From assembly GCA_934047225.1 (NCBI GenBank), contig OW203988.1, positions 6,730,229-6,794,228 of the forward strand: a DNA stretch of 64,000 bases. The letters run 5' to 3'. Made by a program: the position numbers and the translations under genes. This DNA comes from Ypsolopha sequella (taxonomy: Eukaryota; Arthropoda; Insecta; Lepidoptera; Ypsolophidae). The stretch's first letter is position 1. Each line of letters opens with the position of its first letter. Positions 43,376 to 53,483 of the stretch are shown here, piece after piece. The notes beneath the pieces are model-generated. The model worked only from the letters and a program-made list of their open reading frames with translations. It had not been told where the DNA came from and made no database searches.

Positions 43376-45099
43376 CAGTGTTTTTCAAACATTTTCACCT
43401 GACCTGACGAATGAAATGTTATTTCGTAATAGTAGGTAAATATGTATAACGTTTTGATTCGTCCGAAACATTAAAAATGTTGATTTTTCGTTTGTTTAGA
43501 AACTACAGTTATAATTATAAGTTATATTCTTAATTACAGTAGTAACAATGTAATAGGTAATAATTTGGCATATGTCATCGTAACGTATCTATGGATGTGA
43601 ACCATGTAAATCGTTAACTAGGTCAACCGATTCTCACTAGAAATCGATTCAAAATATTATAATTTTGTTATATTTTCAAGTTTATTGATTATAATTTCTA
43701 GGAAGAACATTTAATTAACCATTGAATAGTTTAATATAAAGTTTATGTATTGAAAATTATGATAAGATGGTGATAGAAAGATATTTCGGGTGCTAAAACC
43801 AGTTTTTAATTTTTTTCTCTACGAAAAGAATCTGAAATGGAAATTCTTATGTGCCAGTAATATTTTGTAATATTGTACTTCACTGATCTCAAATTAGATA
43901 GAGGTCAGTGCGTTAATAGATATAAAATACTGGCCAGTAAGAAAAATATGTGGGCTTCAAGATGAAACAATTGCTCCTTGCCTTATAAAAACAAAATACT
44001 GCCATATTTCTAACCAGGCAATCTGTCTATTGATAGGATGTTTATGGAAAACTTTGCCTGTAAACCAATTCATTAATAAAAAAAATGAGACTTCAAGCAA
44101 TTAATGCATGTTTTTAATATATTTTTTTTTTGTTTTTGTAACAATTACATACATTACATATTTAGCAGTTACATATTTAGCACAATTATTATATTATATT
44201 TTTCGGTATACGCGACACCGTTACAAATTTACATGCAAATGTCAAACCTAAAAAGTTCATATTTGCAAAAAAAAAAAGGAAATTTAAACTTGGCTTTATG
44301 TGTACTGGTCTCACAAAAGCTAATTACAGATCATTACAATTATTGTATCAATATTAAAACAAGTTAATTATTTTCACGTGGAATCGAATTGAGTCCGTGA
44401 AAGTAGGCGATTATCTAGTTACAACACTATTATTAAGAAAAAATTGAATGAGAATGTAACTGTTTTTGAGACATTGTGTTGTAATTCAAAATTGCATTTT
44501 ATTTTGGAATATGCGTGAAAATAATATTTGAAATATGTTCCGTGATGATTAAATAACTTTTATTTATTTTCTTTAAACCCAATAAGTTAATAATTGTTTG
44601 TTAACGGTTTCATTTATTACATGTGAAGTTATATTCTATGGTCGTTCTTATCTGTCAAAACGGGCCTCTTATTTTGTGGCAACTGTAGGTGTGAAAAGGT
44701 TATGTAGTTATCACAATGAATTTTCCCCGAAGCGTTTGTATAGCATTGAGATATAGTACATTGTATGTACTTCAGTTTTGTTAAAAACTGAACGATAAAA
44801 TATTATCATTTACGAAGCTACTGAGTCTGTTTGTCCGTCCGCGCGTGCTAATAGAGCTGATTGACTCAAAATGCTGATAAAAGGAACATTTTCAATTATC
44901 TATGAGTATGAGTACTCGTATATTGGATGAGCAACTTTTGTTTAGAATTTAAAATACCTAAACGGTTATTTTTATTCCTTGAAACTTAAACTGTGTTTAT
45001 CACGAATAAGTAAATTTAATAAATAATACATCAATTTGATGTATTAATTTTTGGCTCCTATATAGGAGTCGCAAGCAACCCACAGTTTGAAAAACACTG
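43376..45099. mobile_element. hAT-type element hosting a LINE insertion
   Basis: Left tip CAGTGTTTTTCAAACATTTT at 43376 and right tip AGTTTGAAAAACACTG ending at 45099 are inverse over 16 bp. Flanks ACATAGAA and CTCTAGAA share their last five bases, a weak 8-bp duplication. The right subterminal GGAGTCGCAAGC is a further hAT-like feature. The interior is mostly a LINE 3' untranslated copy (43535-44690), which is younger. No transposase. Confidence 0.65.
43535..44690 (+). mobile_element. LINE 3'-UTR copy, dead on arrival
   Basis: Inverted counterpart of 28240-29450, starting just before the RT stop (AGTAGTAACAATGTAATAGG) and ending GTGGCAACTGTAGGT. It contains no RT sequence, so it is an extreme 5' truncation of the same LINE family. 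Matching is close but with many substitutions and small indels. Confidence 0.8.
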
Positions 45100-45988
45100 C
45101 TCTAGAACATTCCACGATAACCGATCGTGCATCTCTGTCTATCCTATGTTTGTTATTGTTTCGATCGATTCGAATCGAAACAATCGATTCGAATCGAAAG
45201 GTCTGAAATCTTCTGAAATAGTCTAGCTAGACGCCACGAAAAAAGTCCCGCGAGCCCATGAGTACGTCATTTTTGTATATTTATTCTTTTATCTTGTATA
45301 TATTTTTTTTTTATCTTGTTCAATTAGTACAGTCGTTGACCCATACTTGGGACAATTCGCAACTTTCGAACTACAAAATCTATATTAAATTTAAAAAGTC
45401 GAGAAAACCAATTATGTAGATAAATTGGTCTGTACTACATAATTAATGTAGCAAAAATTCAATAATATAGGAGTAATATAGATATTTTTTAAAATTTTAA
45501 AACGTCAATGTCCCAAGTTAGATGCACTATCCACATACTTGGGACTGTATTTGTTTTGCCTTATGTCTCATGATAGAAAAGCGGATAATGTACTTGGGAC
45601 GGTAAAAAGGGTTTAAAAATGTATGTTCAACGTTATAAATTTTATAAATAAAAAAAAACACTGGGAAATAAGATAAAAACAACATTTATTGCTGAGGCCA
45701 AAAAGTAATGAAGAAACCTCCTCTTTTCTGTTAAGAAAAGCCTTGTATCTGCTTGTAAATTTTTAAATTTGTAAATTTTGTTCTTTGTCAGAGACTTCCT
45801 TCGTGGCGTTTTCTTTTCTACCTAGGTAGAGCAAAGCGTCTCGTCTGTTTGAAAAACCAGCAATGATTTTGTCACGGACGCAGGATTTTTTATGTCAATG
45901 GTCAATGGGATTTTGATTTTGATAGGTAATGAAAACTTATACACTAGGTACAAGCCAAATGAAAGTAATGCCCCCTGCAAGGATTTTT
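45100..45988. other. No gene; small palindromic and repeated words
   Basis: GATTCGAATCGAAACAATC is doubled and palindromic at about 45163-45202. The word ACTTGGGAC recurs at about 45352, 45537 and 45591 (with an inverted GTCCCAAG near 45509), hinting at a decayed repeat. No frame supported. Confidence 0.4.
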
Positions 45989-46200
45989 AGGGTTCCGTAG
46001 TAACTAAAAGTAAGACTCCATTGTCCGTCCGTCCGTCCGTCCGTATGTAACAGCTTCTTAACTTTAGCACCGTTAAAGAGAAAGACATGAAATTTTGCAA
46101 AAAAAATAGACCTATTTGCCCACACGGTGTAAAAAAATATGAAAAATTTGAAATTGTTCAAAATATTTCCAAAACAAAAAGTACCTAAAAAAATAAAAAA
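45989..46200 (-). repeat. Dispersed repeat K, copy 3
   Basis: GGGTTCCGTAGTAACTAAAAG, a (CCGT)n run, TTTAGCACCGTTAAAG and ATTTGCCCACACGG; same orientation as 16418-16640. Beside it, 46204-46292 is a diverged tandem pair of AATACAATTTGGGTATCAAA. Confidence 0.55.
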
Positions 46201-46469
46201 TATCCTAAAAATACAATTTGGGTATCAAATTGTAGATACTTTTTTTTATAAAAATACAATATGGGTATCAAATTGTAGGTATTAAGAATCTGATTGTAAA
46301 AATATATAGTTAAGACATATTCGATTGCATCTATTTCGAGAAATCCTTGAAAAAACATAAATAAATGTATGTCCTCCCCTTATCTTCAAAACTGGTGGAC
46401 TGAAAAATATGAAAATCTTGGTAATAAGTGTTTACGTAAAGATTACAGGAAAAATAAATGACTATATTT

Positions 46470-46570
46470 ATGGATGTGGAAGAGGCGAAAGAGGTGTGTC
46501 TGGATCGTAGTAGATGGAAATCTATAGTCTCTGCCTACCCTTTTTGGAGACAGACGTGATGTGTGTAAAT
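46470..46570 (+). mobile_element. RTE-type LINE 3' terminal fragment
   Basis: GTGTGTCTGGATCGTAGTAG and AGTCTCTGCCTACCC, then GACAGACGTGATGTGTG; same pattern as 38960-39062. Ancient and short. Confidence 0.45.
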
Positions 46571-47162
46571 GGTATAAGTTTTTGCTCGAGATATTTATTT
46601 TAAACACCTTTACTACACATACACATTTAGGAAAACTAGTAACAAACGTAAACTGAAATGTTGAGAATCACTGATTTTTCGCTCGGAAAAGCCGAAGCAA
46701 CAAATTGAAAAAGTGAGTTTTAGCCATTCCGCAAAGGAAATAAAGAGAATCTTTATAAGAGGAATAAAATACGACAAAAGTTTGTTCCTTAAGTCTCATT
46801 TAATACAAATCACTTTTAAAAGTTATTCGGAATTACCTACTAATTACCCCGACATAAGTAAGTAATTACCCCGACATAAGTTTGAAGTTCTCCTGTGCTA
46901 AATAAATTATCCATGTTTTAAAATAAGAGATCGTTTAGTCGACTATACAGAAGCTCGTAACAAAAATTTTGAAAAATATAAAAAATCCTAAAATATAAAC
47001 CTCTTGTTATGTGATCAAAAAACCTTCAACCAAAGCACCGTGAAGATTTAAATTAGGGGCCAATATATAGGTGGCCAGTTCGCTACTGTATCTGTTGGCA
47101 CAAATGAACTCTCTCTTCTCCGGTTGTATTACTTTACTCTTTGTTTCACTCACTCACAAGAT
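46571..47162. other. No gene seen
   Basis: AT-rich, with a short tandem pair of TAATTACCCCGACATAAGT near 46850-46880; otherwise featureless. Confidence 0.4.
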
Positions 47163-47170
47163 CTCACATC

Positions 47171-47737
47171 CAGTGTTTCCACAATGAGGGGAAATTCCCC
47201 TTTTGAGGAAAAAATTTACTCCAGAGGGGAAGAAAAAGGGATAAAACTAGAGAGGGGAAATCATGAACGGTGGATGCTACATAATACTTTGTTTATTCCT
47301 CACATTAAATTTGCCATTTTTAGGGCTTAAAAGTGTTCATCCTCAAACACAATCTGTTTTATTAATTTTTAAAACATTTTTGCTGATTGAAATTTTCTGA
47401 ACTTCACATTGTTTTCTAATTTTGACCTCTCATAATAAATTATTTCCATCCACACCCAAATAAATATGTTGTCATAAATTCGAGGAGTTCTCCTAATGAG
47501 GATTTGAGCTACAAGAAAAAAGCAAAAGCAAGAGTGGATGGCTAGTGAAAAGTAAATTAATTTAGTTCGGAATTTGACTCACAGTGAATTATTACTAGGT
47601 ATCAGTACTTTATAATTTGTTACTATCAGTACCAAGTAATTTTCGAAGGGCAAAAAGGCCTAAAAAGGGGAAAATTTAACCGAGGGTTGAGGAACTGAAA
47701 CCATTCAAGTGAAAACACTTCTCAGTGAGCAGCAGTG
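47171..47737. mobile_element. Candidate hAT-like element, TSD CTCACATC
   Basis: Exactly the same octamer CTCACATC flanks it at 47163-47170 and 47738-47745. The left tip is CAGTGTTTCCAC; a close inverse (GTGAAAACACT) lies 20 bases inside the right end, so the right tip seems to have gained or retained extra bases. Interior contains GGGGAAATTCCCC. The 68-codon plus-strand frame inside has no domain I recognise. Confidence 0.55.
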
Positions 47738-47785
47738 CTCACATCACAAAATCACATTTCCGTGGAATGGAATGTGAGGTGGAGT

Positions 47786-48101
47786 CAGTGCTGCCAACTT
47801 CGCACTTTCTGTGCTAGATCTAGCACTGTTTTAATATATTTAGCCACGGTCGTAGTATTTTTATTAGTCTATTGTATTGAGCACTGAAAAATTACCTACA
47901 GCACTATAGGAATACAATTTAATTGATGTTTTCTAGTTTGTAACGCACTCTAAATAAATAAAAATATTTTTATTTGATAGAATATTTTATTTATTGACTA
48001 ATCTAGCCATATTTTTCGAAATCCATAGCAATCTAGCACTATTTGAGATGTCATTTAGCCACCAACCATCAACCAACCGGGGTATCGAGCTGGCAACCCT
48101 G
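47786..48101. mobile_element. Candidate hAT-type MITE (CAGTGCTGCCAAC)
   Basis: Left tip CAGTGCTGCCAAC, right end GCTGGCAACCCTG (inverse CAGGGTTGCCAGC): ten of thirteen match. CTAGATCTAGCACTG and AATCTAGCACTATTTG are subterminal repeats. The 8-bp flanks agree at only five positions, so boundaries are provisional. Confidence 0.5.
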
Positions 48102-48331
48102 TGTCGAGACGGAAAAATAAACTCTTGTGGAGTGAGTGAGGAAGGGAAAGAGTGAGTGAGTGTTGTACATGTACAATTTTATTTTATGTGCTCTGTGGAG
48201 TGTTGTGGTGGACTGGTGGTCAAAGTCAAAGTGGCATGATTTTCGTGCGTGACGTTTTGTGTTGATTTATCCAAAACCCGTTCCATGGGCGTATTGCATT
48301 TCTAATTTTAATAAATGTGTTAACCACAACA
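48102..48331 (+). promoter_or_regulatory. Proposed ABCD3 promoter and 5' leader, with DR1-like site
   Basis: The 230 bases between the last upstream MITE and the ATG. No TATA box is evident. At about 48216-48232 the sequence GTGGTCAAAGTCAAAGTGG contains two AGTCA/GGTCA half-sites one base apart, like a direct-repeat-1 site for HNF4/RXR-class nuclear receptors. The transcription start cannot be fixed from sequence. Confidence 0.35.
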
Positions 48332-48438
48332 ATGGCAAATTTTAGTAAATTAACCTCTCGAACGGATGTGAAGTTGGCCCTCGCGGCTTCGGCCGCTCTT
48401 AGTGCTTGGTACATCAAGAATTCTTTCAAAACATCAAG
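48332..48438 (+). CDS. ABCD3: ABCD3 (PMP70) exon 1
   Basis: First coding exon of the peroxisomal half-size ABC transporter that brings long-chain and branched acyl-CoA into peroxisomes. ATG at 48332 in the good context CAACAATGG. It encodes MANFSKLTSRTDVKLALAAS and a hydrophobic, then basic stretch (ALSAWYIKNSFKTS), matching the N-terminus of the family, which carries peroxisome-targeting information. It ends in phase 2 at AG just before GCAAGT. That gives a GC-AG intron: no GT donor nearby preserves frame with exon 2, while this one does exactly (AG+C, Ser). Exons 2 to 4 continue in phase. Confidence 0.85.
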
Positions 48439-48482
48439 GCAAGTTGTGATCATCATTAGTAATGTTTTCCTAAAGGTTACTT

Positions 48483-49954
48483 GGGGTTGCATTTGAAATT
48501 CGCATCTTTATTTAAGGGTTGGGGGGGAGGGGGGGGGGGAGGGGGAGGGGGGGTTTACCCCCCTGTACCACTCCCCCCCCGCGGAAACCCATAGTTACTG
48601 AGATATTCATGATCAAAGTTTTGAGGTTAAGTCACCTCCGAACAATCATTTAGACTAAAATAGTGTCGAATTAAGGGAGAAAAGTTGAGAGGGGCTACCC
48701 GGTACCACTACCCCCCTCCGGCCCCGACGGAAACCCAACATTTGGCAAAAAAACTTGTGACCTAGAATCCACGGCCACGGCCTTCTAACCTAACGTTGTC
48801 CGAGTCGGGGTGCTCTGAAAGTTCCTGCTAAGTAGTTTGTGATTTTGATCTTATCGAGTAATACTTAGTTTAGGATTAAACATAATACAATCAATCAACA
48901 AATCCAGGTTATATTTTTAAAGTAAACGTGGGGAGAGATGGAAAAACTTCCTCATAAGGGGGGAGTGCAGAAACCCCCCTTCTTTTAACCTTGAACCTAC
49001 CAGTGCAGAAGTCAATTTTTGAACCATTTGAACCTATCAATATTGAAGTCGCTTTTATATCACAAATTCACTTCTGCATCGGCTACGGCGCTGCGGGAAG
49101 TGCAGCCCCTTCGCCCTTGCGTAACAAAGCACAGGCACCCGTGCTCACCTCCGCAGCTTCGGCTTGTTGGTCGCCTTCGGCGACCAGCCTCAGCCGCTAC
49201 GGCTCACACAGGTGCCTAAGCTTTATTACTGCGGGCGGGGGCTGCCCTCCCTTCGCGCCTTCGGCTTTTTATATACACTCTAGGGGTAGTAGCCACAAGA
49301 CTGTATAGAGTCGGGGTGCTCTGATTCGGTTTTGAAACAGATTCAACCTATTTTAACTATGAAGTGGGGGTATACTAACCTCCTTTTGAGCAGAATTTCT
49401 AGGTAAAAACAAATAAAGCAACAAAATATTCATACATTTTTTATTTATTCAATTCAAAATTACCAATAAACGAATTACGAATGACAGTAACATGATGCAG
49501 TTTTTTTTGTTGCGTTCCGTTTCATCGATATTGCACAATATTTTACACCACAGACAATAAACTAGGGCAGATTTGGTTGTCAAACGCCCATTTTAACGTT
49601 CCGTTTTCGCCTTTTACCTGCTTTGAGGTAAGAAACAATTTTTATAAATTTCTCGAAAAATGTGCATTACCTTTTAATAAGTGTGGTAGCGTTATAATCG
49701 GGGACCCCACCTCTACCAGCTTTAACCACTTTTACCCCCATACAACTGCCAAACGATACTAAATCCAACCCTTTAAAAATGCACACGTGAACGCAAAATG
49801 ACGTTCCGTTTCACGTAACTTCAAAATTATATTTAAAAAAAACTACGCGTCTCCGCGGGGTGAGGGGGGTGTCATTTGGAAGAGGCAACCAACCCCTATA
49901 AAAAACAACCCCTAACAACCCCAAATTCGAGATGCGAATTTCTAATGCCCACCC
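48483..49954. mobile_element. Unclassified DNA transposon, 1472 bp, perfect 8-bp TSD
   Basis: Tips GGGGTTGCATTTGAAATTCG leading to CATC and (inverted from the right) GGGTGGGCATTAGAAATTCG plus CATC; the inner 15 bases agree with one mismatch. It is flanked by the perfect octamer GGTTACTT at 48475-48482 and 49955-49962. It has G-runs near the left end (48518-48560), repeated GGAAACCCA and TACCACTNCCCCC words, and a CG-rich core (49080-49265) with palindromic GGTCGCCTTCGGCGACC. No transposase-length frame. It begins 44 bases after the exon 1 donor. Superfamily unknown; 8-bp duplication allows hAT or P-like. Confidence 0.8.
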
Positions 49955-49962
49955 GGTTACTT

Positions 49963-50233
49963 AACTTCATCTTTTAATTTATTATCAATTGGGACATCAA
50001 TAATAGACATTAATACCTACTTACTTACCTTCTAGAGCTGTATAGCCATTCATATCAAAGAAGTTTTATAGCACCATCCAATCCATAAACTTGAAATTTT
50101 TTAATCTCGGTGGCGCCAATATTTTATTGAAAAATTAAGAACAGACATCCTGATGCGACTATATCTAAATCAGAGGAAAATACAATCGTGACGATTTCGT
50201 CGCAAGCGCAAAATTGAAAACTTATTTCAGGAG
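49963..50233. other. ABCD3 intron 1, no further feature
   Basis: Plain AT-rich intron sequence between two mobile elements. Confidence 0.5.
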
Positions 50234-50393
50234 TTTTGTATGAAAATGTTCACTCTAGGAAAGGCAGTGCCTACCCTGGCGTCATACAAACTTTTTTTTT
50301 TCAGTGTTATAAAAAAAAAAACATATTTTTTTTATTGTCGTACTTGACCTTCTGATTGCTTTTCCGGACTAAAGTTCTGTGCACGCCACTGCA
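50234..50393. mobile_element. Half of the GCAGTGGCGTGCACAGAA foldback
   Basis: TTTTGTATGAAAATGTTCAC through GTTCTGTGCACGCCACTGC matches the right-hand part of 32341-32605 (in reverse order of its centre); the other arm tip is missing. Confidence 0.7.
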
Positions 50394-51524
50394 TGGGGTG
50401 TAGATAAGGGGCACTCAAAAAGACATGGAAAATATTGTGCCCCCTTAACGACACTCTGATCAAATAGTCCTGTCATTAATTACTCATTGATTCACCAACA
50501 CAATGACCCAGCCCATTAGATAAGCCTAGAATTATAAAATTGGACTAATGTTATTTTTACTTACAACTTAAGTAACATATCAATTAGAAACAAATTCTAA
50601 ACAAAGTAACAAAATCCAAGATGGGGCTCAAACCTCCTGAATTACTTGATATACCAGTTCCTAACGCACATGTTGATCTCTCATGAGGGTGCGTTAATAT
50701 AATTTGTTTCTAATTAATAACTCTGTATCTTCTAATGTAAATATTTAGAGATTCCAAATTTACAAAATAGGTACCCACTATGATACAATTGAAGAGGTGA
50801 TTCAAAAAAGGGATAGCTCAACCATTTATTTCCATATACACAACACCTGTCTCCAAGAGAGGAAGGCGGAGACTACATATTTCTATCAGCTACAAACCTT
50901 GGGACATCAGCTATTCCATGAACTATTACCTGGTCAACATGTCTGACTGTAATAGCATTCAAGTTTTGGTTTAAAACTGAAGTAATTTTTCAGGCGAGAC
51001 CAAAGCCCAAACCATTCTTTGATTGAAATAGTATTCTGGTTTCATTTCACAGCCAGCAAAGCCAACCAAAATAAATTACAATATGAATATGTATTAAGCA
51101 GTGTCTGACATTTGTTACCTATTCTGAGACCTCTGATTTGAATACATTCCACCTCTTTGCTATTTTAAATTTAAATCTCTAATTAATTGATCAATGTGGA
51201 GAGCAATACCCAAGAAGCTTATATCCAGACTGGAGAGCTCACCTATATAGAAATCTGCAAGATATTCAGATCTGGATTTGTTCTGGGGCTCTGTTGGTGA
51301 TCATTGAACCTTGTTCCTGGTCCCTGGCCGGGTCTCCGGTGTGGGTTCGGGCGGTTGATTGGATTTCACCTTGCATAATTATAGATTTGACCTATCATTT
51401 TAATCGTATATACATGTATTGCTACTTAAATTAAATAAGCCTTAATTTAGTTCGTTTACATTTATTATTATTCTATTAGGTACATATATTTTTTTAAGAT
51501 TAAATTTGGCTCTTAAAAATTGTC

Positions 51525-51776
51525 TTGAATTAAAAACACTTGTACAGTATTTTCACTTTATATAGTTTTCTCCAAACCGGTTTCGGATTTTACACCATTT
51601 TCAAGGGAAGATGTTAATTAAAATACATTTCATTGCCTCCACATTATCATTGTTTATGTTGCTCAGAGTCAATGAAATGTATTTTAATTAACATCTTCCC
51701 TTGAAAATTGTGTAAAACCCAAAACCGGTTGGGAGAAAACATAAAGGGAAACTACTGTACAAGTGTTTTTAACTCA
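51525..51776. mobile_element. Foldback element with AAACCGGTTT and TTAATTAAAATACATTTCA arms
   Basis: Left arm TTGAATTAAAAACACTTGTA, then CCAAACCGGTTTCGG and AAGATGTTAATTAAAATAC; the right arm is its inverse, ending GTACAAGTGTTTTTAACTC. The loop is about 55 bp. It lies in ABCD3 intron 1. Confidence 0.8.
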
Positions 51777-52034
51777 AGATGTGTAACATCTATCACTATC
51801 ACTTTCAAATGTATCATGAGTGGCTAGAAGTGATATCACTCATCATTTTTAGCCAATCACGATGCCTTTGAAAGTGATAGCGATAAATATTGAAGTAAGA
51901 CAAAATTAGCTGCAGACAGACACACCGTTTAATGTATACTGAAGCTTTAAAAAAAAAAACTGTGTTTGACAAACCCTAAAAACAATTTTACTTTAGTTAT
52001 TTTGTAAGTAATCTGACTATATCATTTTTTGCAG

Positions 52035-52289
52035 CAAAAGCAGCCATGACAAAATTAGTAAATTGTCTCCTGAAGAGCAGATTCAATACACAATAAGGGA
52101 GAAAAACAATAAGGGGCCAAAAGCACAAGTTGATGCCCGGTTTTTTGCAGAACTAAAAGCATTATGGAAGATCATGGTGCCAGGAGTCTGGACAAAAGAA
52201 AGTGGATTTATGACTTTGATAGCCGTTTCTTTAATATCTAGATCTATGTGTGACTTGTGGCTTATCCAGCATACTACATTAATAGAAGG
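52035..52289 (+). CDS. ABCD3: ABCD3 (PMP70) exon 2
   Basis: Begins after TTTTTTGCAG and reads C then KSSHDKISKLSPEEQ, a hydrophilic linker, followed by the conserved block FFAELKALWKIMVPGVWTKE, SGFMTLIAVSLISRSMCDLW and LIQHTTLIEG, the first transmembrane helix region of the ABCD family. It ends in phase 2 (GAA GG) at GTAAGT. A second in-frame acceptor (CAG at 52041-52043) lies nine bases downstream, so two protein forms differing by three residues are possible. Confidence 0.92.
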
Positions 52290-52317
52290 GTAAGTCTAAC
52301 ACATTTTAAGATGCTTA

Positions 52318-52550
52318 CCCCCGGTTTCTGAAAGGCCAATCAATGTTAACAGTAGATTAAAAAATAATTATCTGCGGATTAAGCCAGAAAAAGTGGGAAT
52401 TTTACATTGAAATCAAAAATTAACTAAGTTATAGATTCATCACAATTCAGACTTCATATATGCTTTATTTTCACCGTTATTTGCAGTTAAAGTTTTTTTA
52501 ATCTACTGTTAACTTTGATTGGCTTTTCAGAAACCGGGGGTTAGTCAAGT
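52318..52550. mobile_element. Foldback MITE (CCCCCGGTTTCTGAAA)
   Basis: CCCCCGGTTTCTGAAAGGCC at the left and GGCTTTTCAGAAACCGGGGG at the right, with inner arms TTAACAGTAGATTAAAAAA. It starts only 28 bases beyond the exon 2 donor. Confidence 0.85.
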
Positions 52551-52589
52551 ACAATTGATGCTAAGTCAAGTCAAGTGGTGCCCTGTGGT

Positions 52590-52973
52590 TAGGGTTGATA
52601 ACCGTACTTTAAAATAAAGTATCTTACATTATTTTGGGTCCCTGTACTTTATACTTTTGAATACCAATAAAGTATGTGAAAATACTTTATTTTAATCTAT
52701 GTAAAATTAGGTGTAAACTGAAAACAAAAACACAGCCGTAATGAGCACAAAAAATATACAGTTTCACAAAAGGATTTTAGGATGTTAGTATGGAGTCTGG
52801 CCTTCCTAATTCTTACTGTCCGCAGCCTTGATATTTTTTTCAAAAAATATTTTATCTCCCTCAAGGGACTCCTTCAAATAAAGGATACTTTTTTCTAAAG
52901 GACCGTACTTTTTATTTACATTCCTTGATATCAGATATACTTTATTTCTTCTAAAAAAAAGTTGGCAACCCTA
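52590..52973. mobile_element. hAT-type MITE, 384 bp, TSD CCTGTGGT
   Basis: Tips TAGGGTTGATAAC and (inverted) TAGGGTTGCCAAC, flanked by the perfect octamer CCTGTGGT at 52582-52589 and 52974-52981. The interior repeats AAAGTAT and GTACTTT words. No frame. In ABCD3 intron 2. Confidence 0.9.
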
Positions 52974-53483
52974 CCTGTGGTGCTCTTGAAGACCTGAAAT
53001 AAAATAGATAATTATTATCGATTCTGTATTATTATGTCACTGGCCTTAGAGCATGTACCAATCACTGGCAATCAGTCATTTATATGATTCTATACAATAC
53101 CGGGTTCATAAAGCCAATAAATAAAATATTTTATCTATTCTATTGTTAACCATTCAGTACTGTTTTAGGTAATGTATGCAGTACCTAGGAATTATGTATA
53201 TTGGAATGAGAAGTTCAGATAAAGTATAAAATTATGGAGTGTGGTGTAAGAAGTTGTGCAAAATCGATGAAAAACGCGAAAAAGAAAAACAAATCCTGCT
53301 CAGAATATCAGCAAAAAAAAGAGAAATAATACAATAAATACCAAAAATATAGGTTCGAAGTCTACGATGATCGCGAAGCGTAGCATAGTAAACACTTTCC
53401 GGTTGTACAACATTCGGTATTTTATATAATGACCTAGGCATTATGATATTATTAAAACTCGCGTGAGCTGACATACTAAATTA

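Noticed and set aside
48991..49308. 105-codon frame in the CG-rich core of the intron 1 element
   Set aside because: Caused by low stop density in CG-rich sequence; no domain and inside a transposon without transposase.
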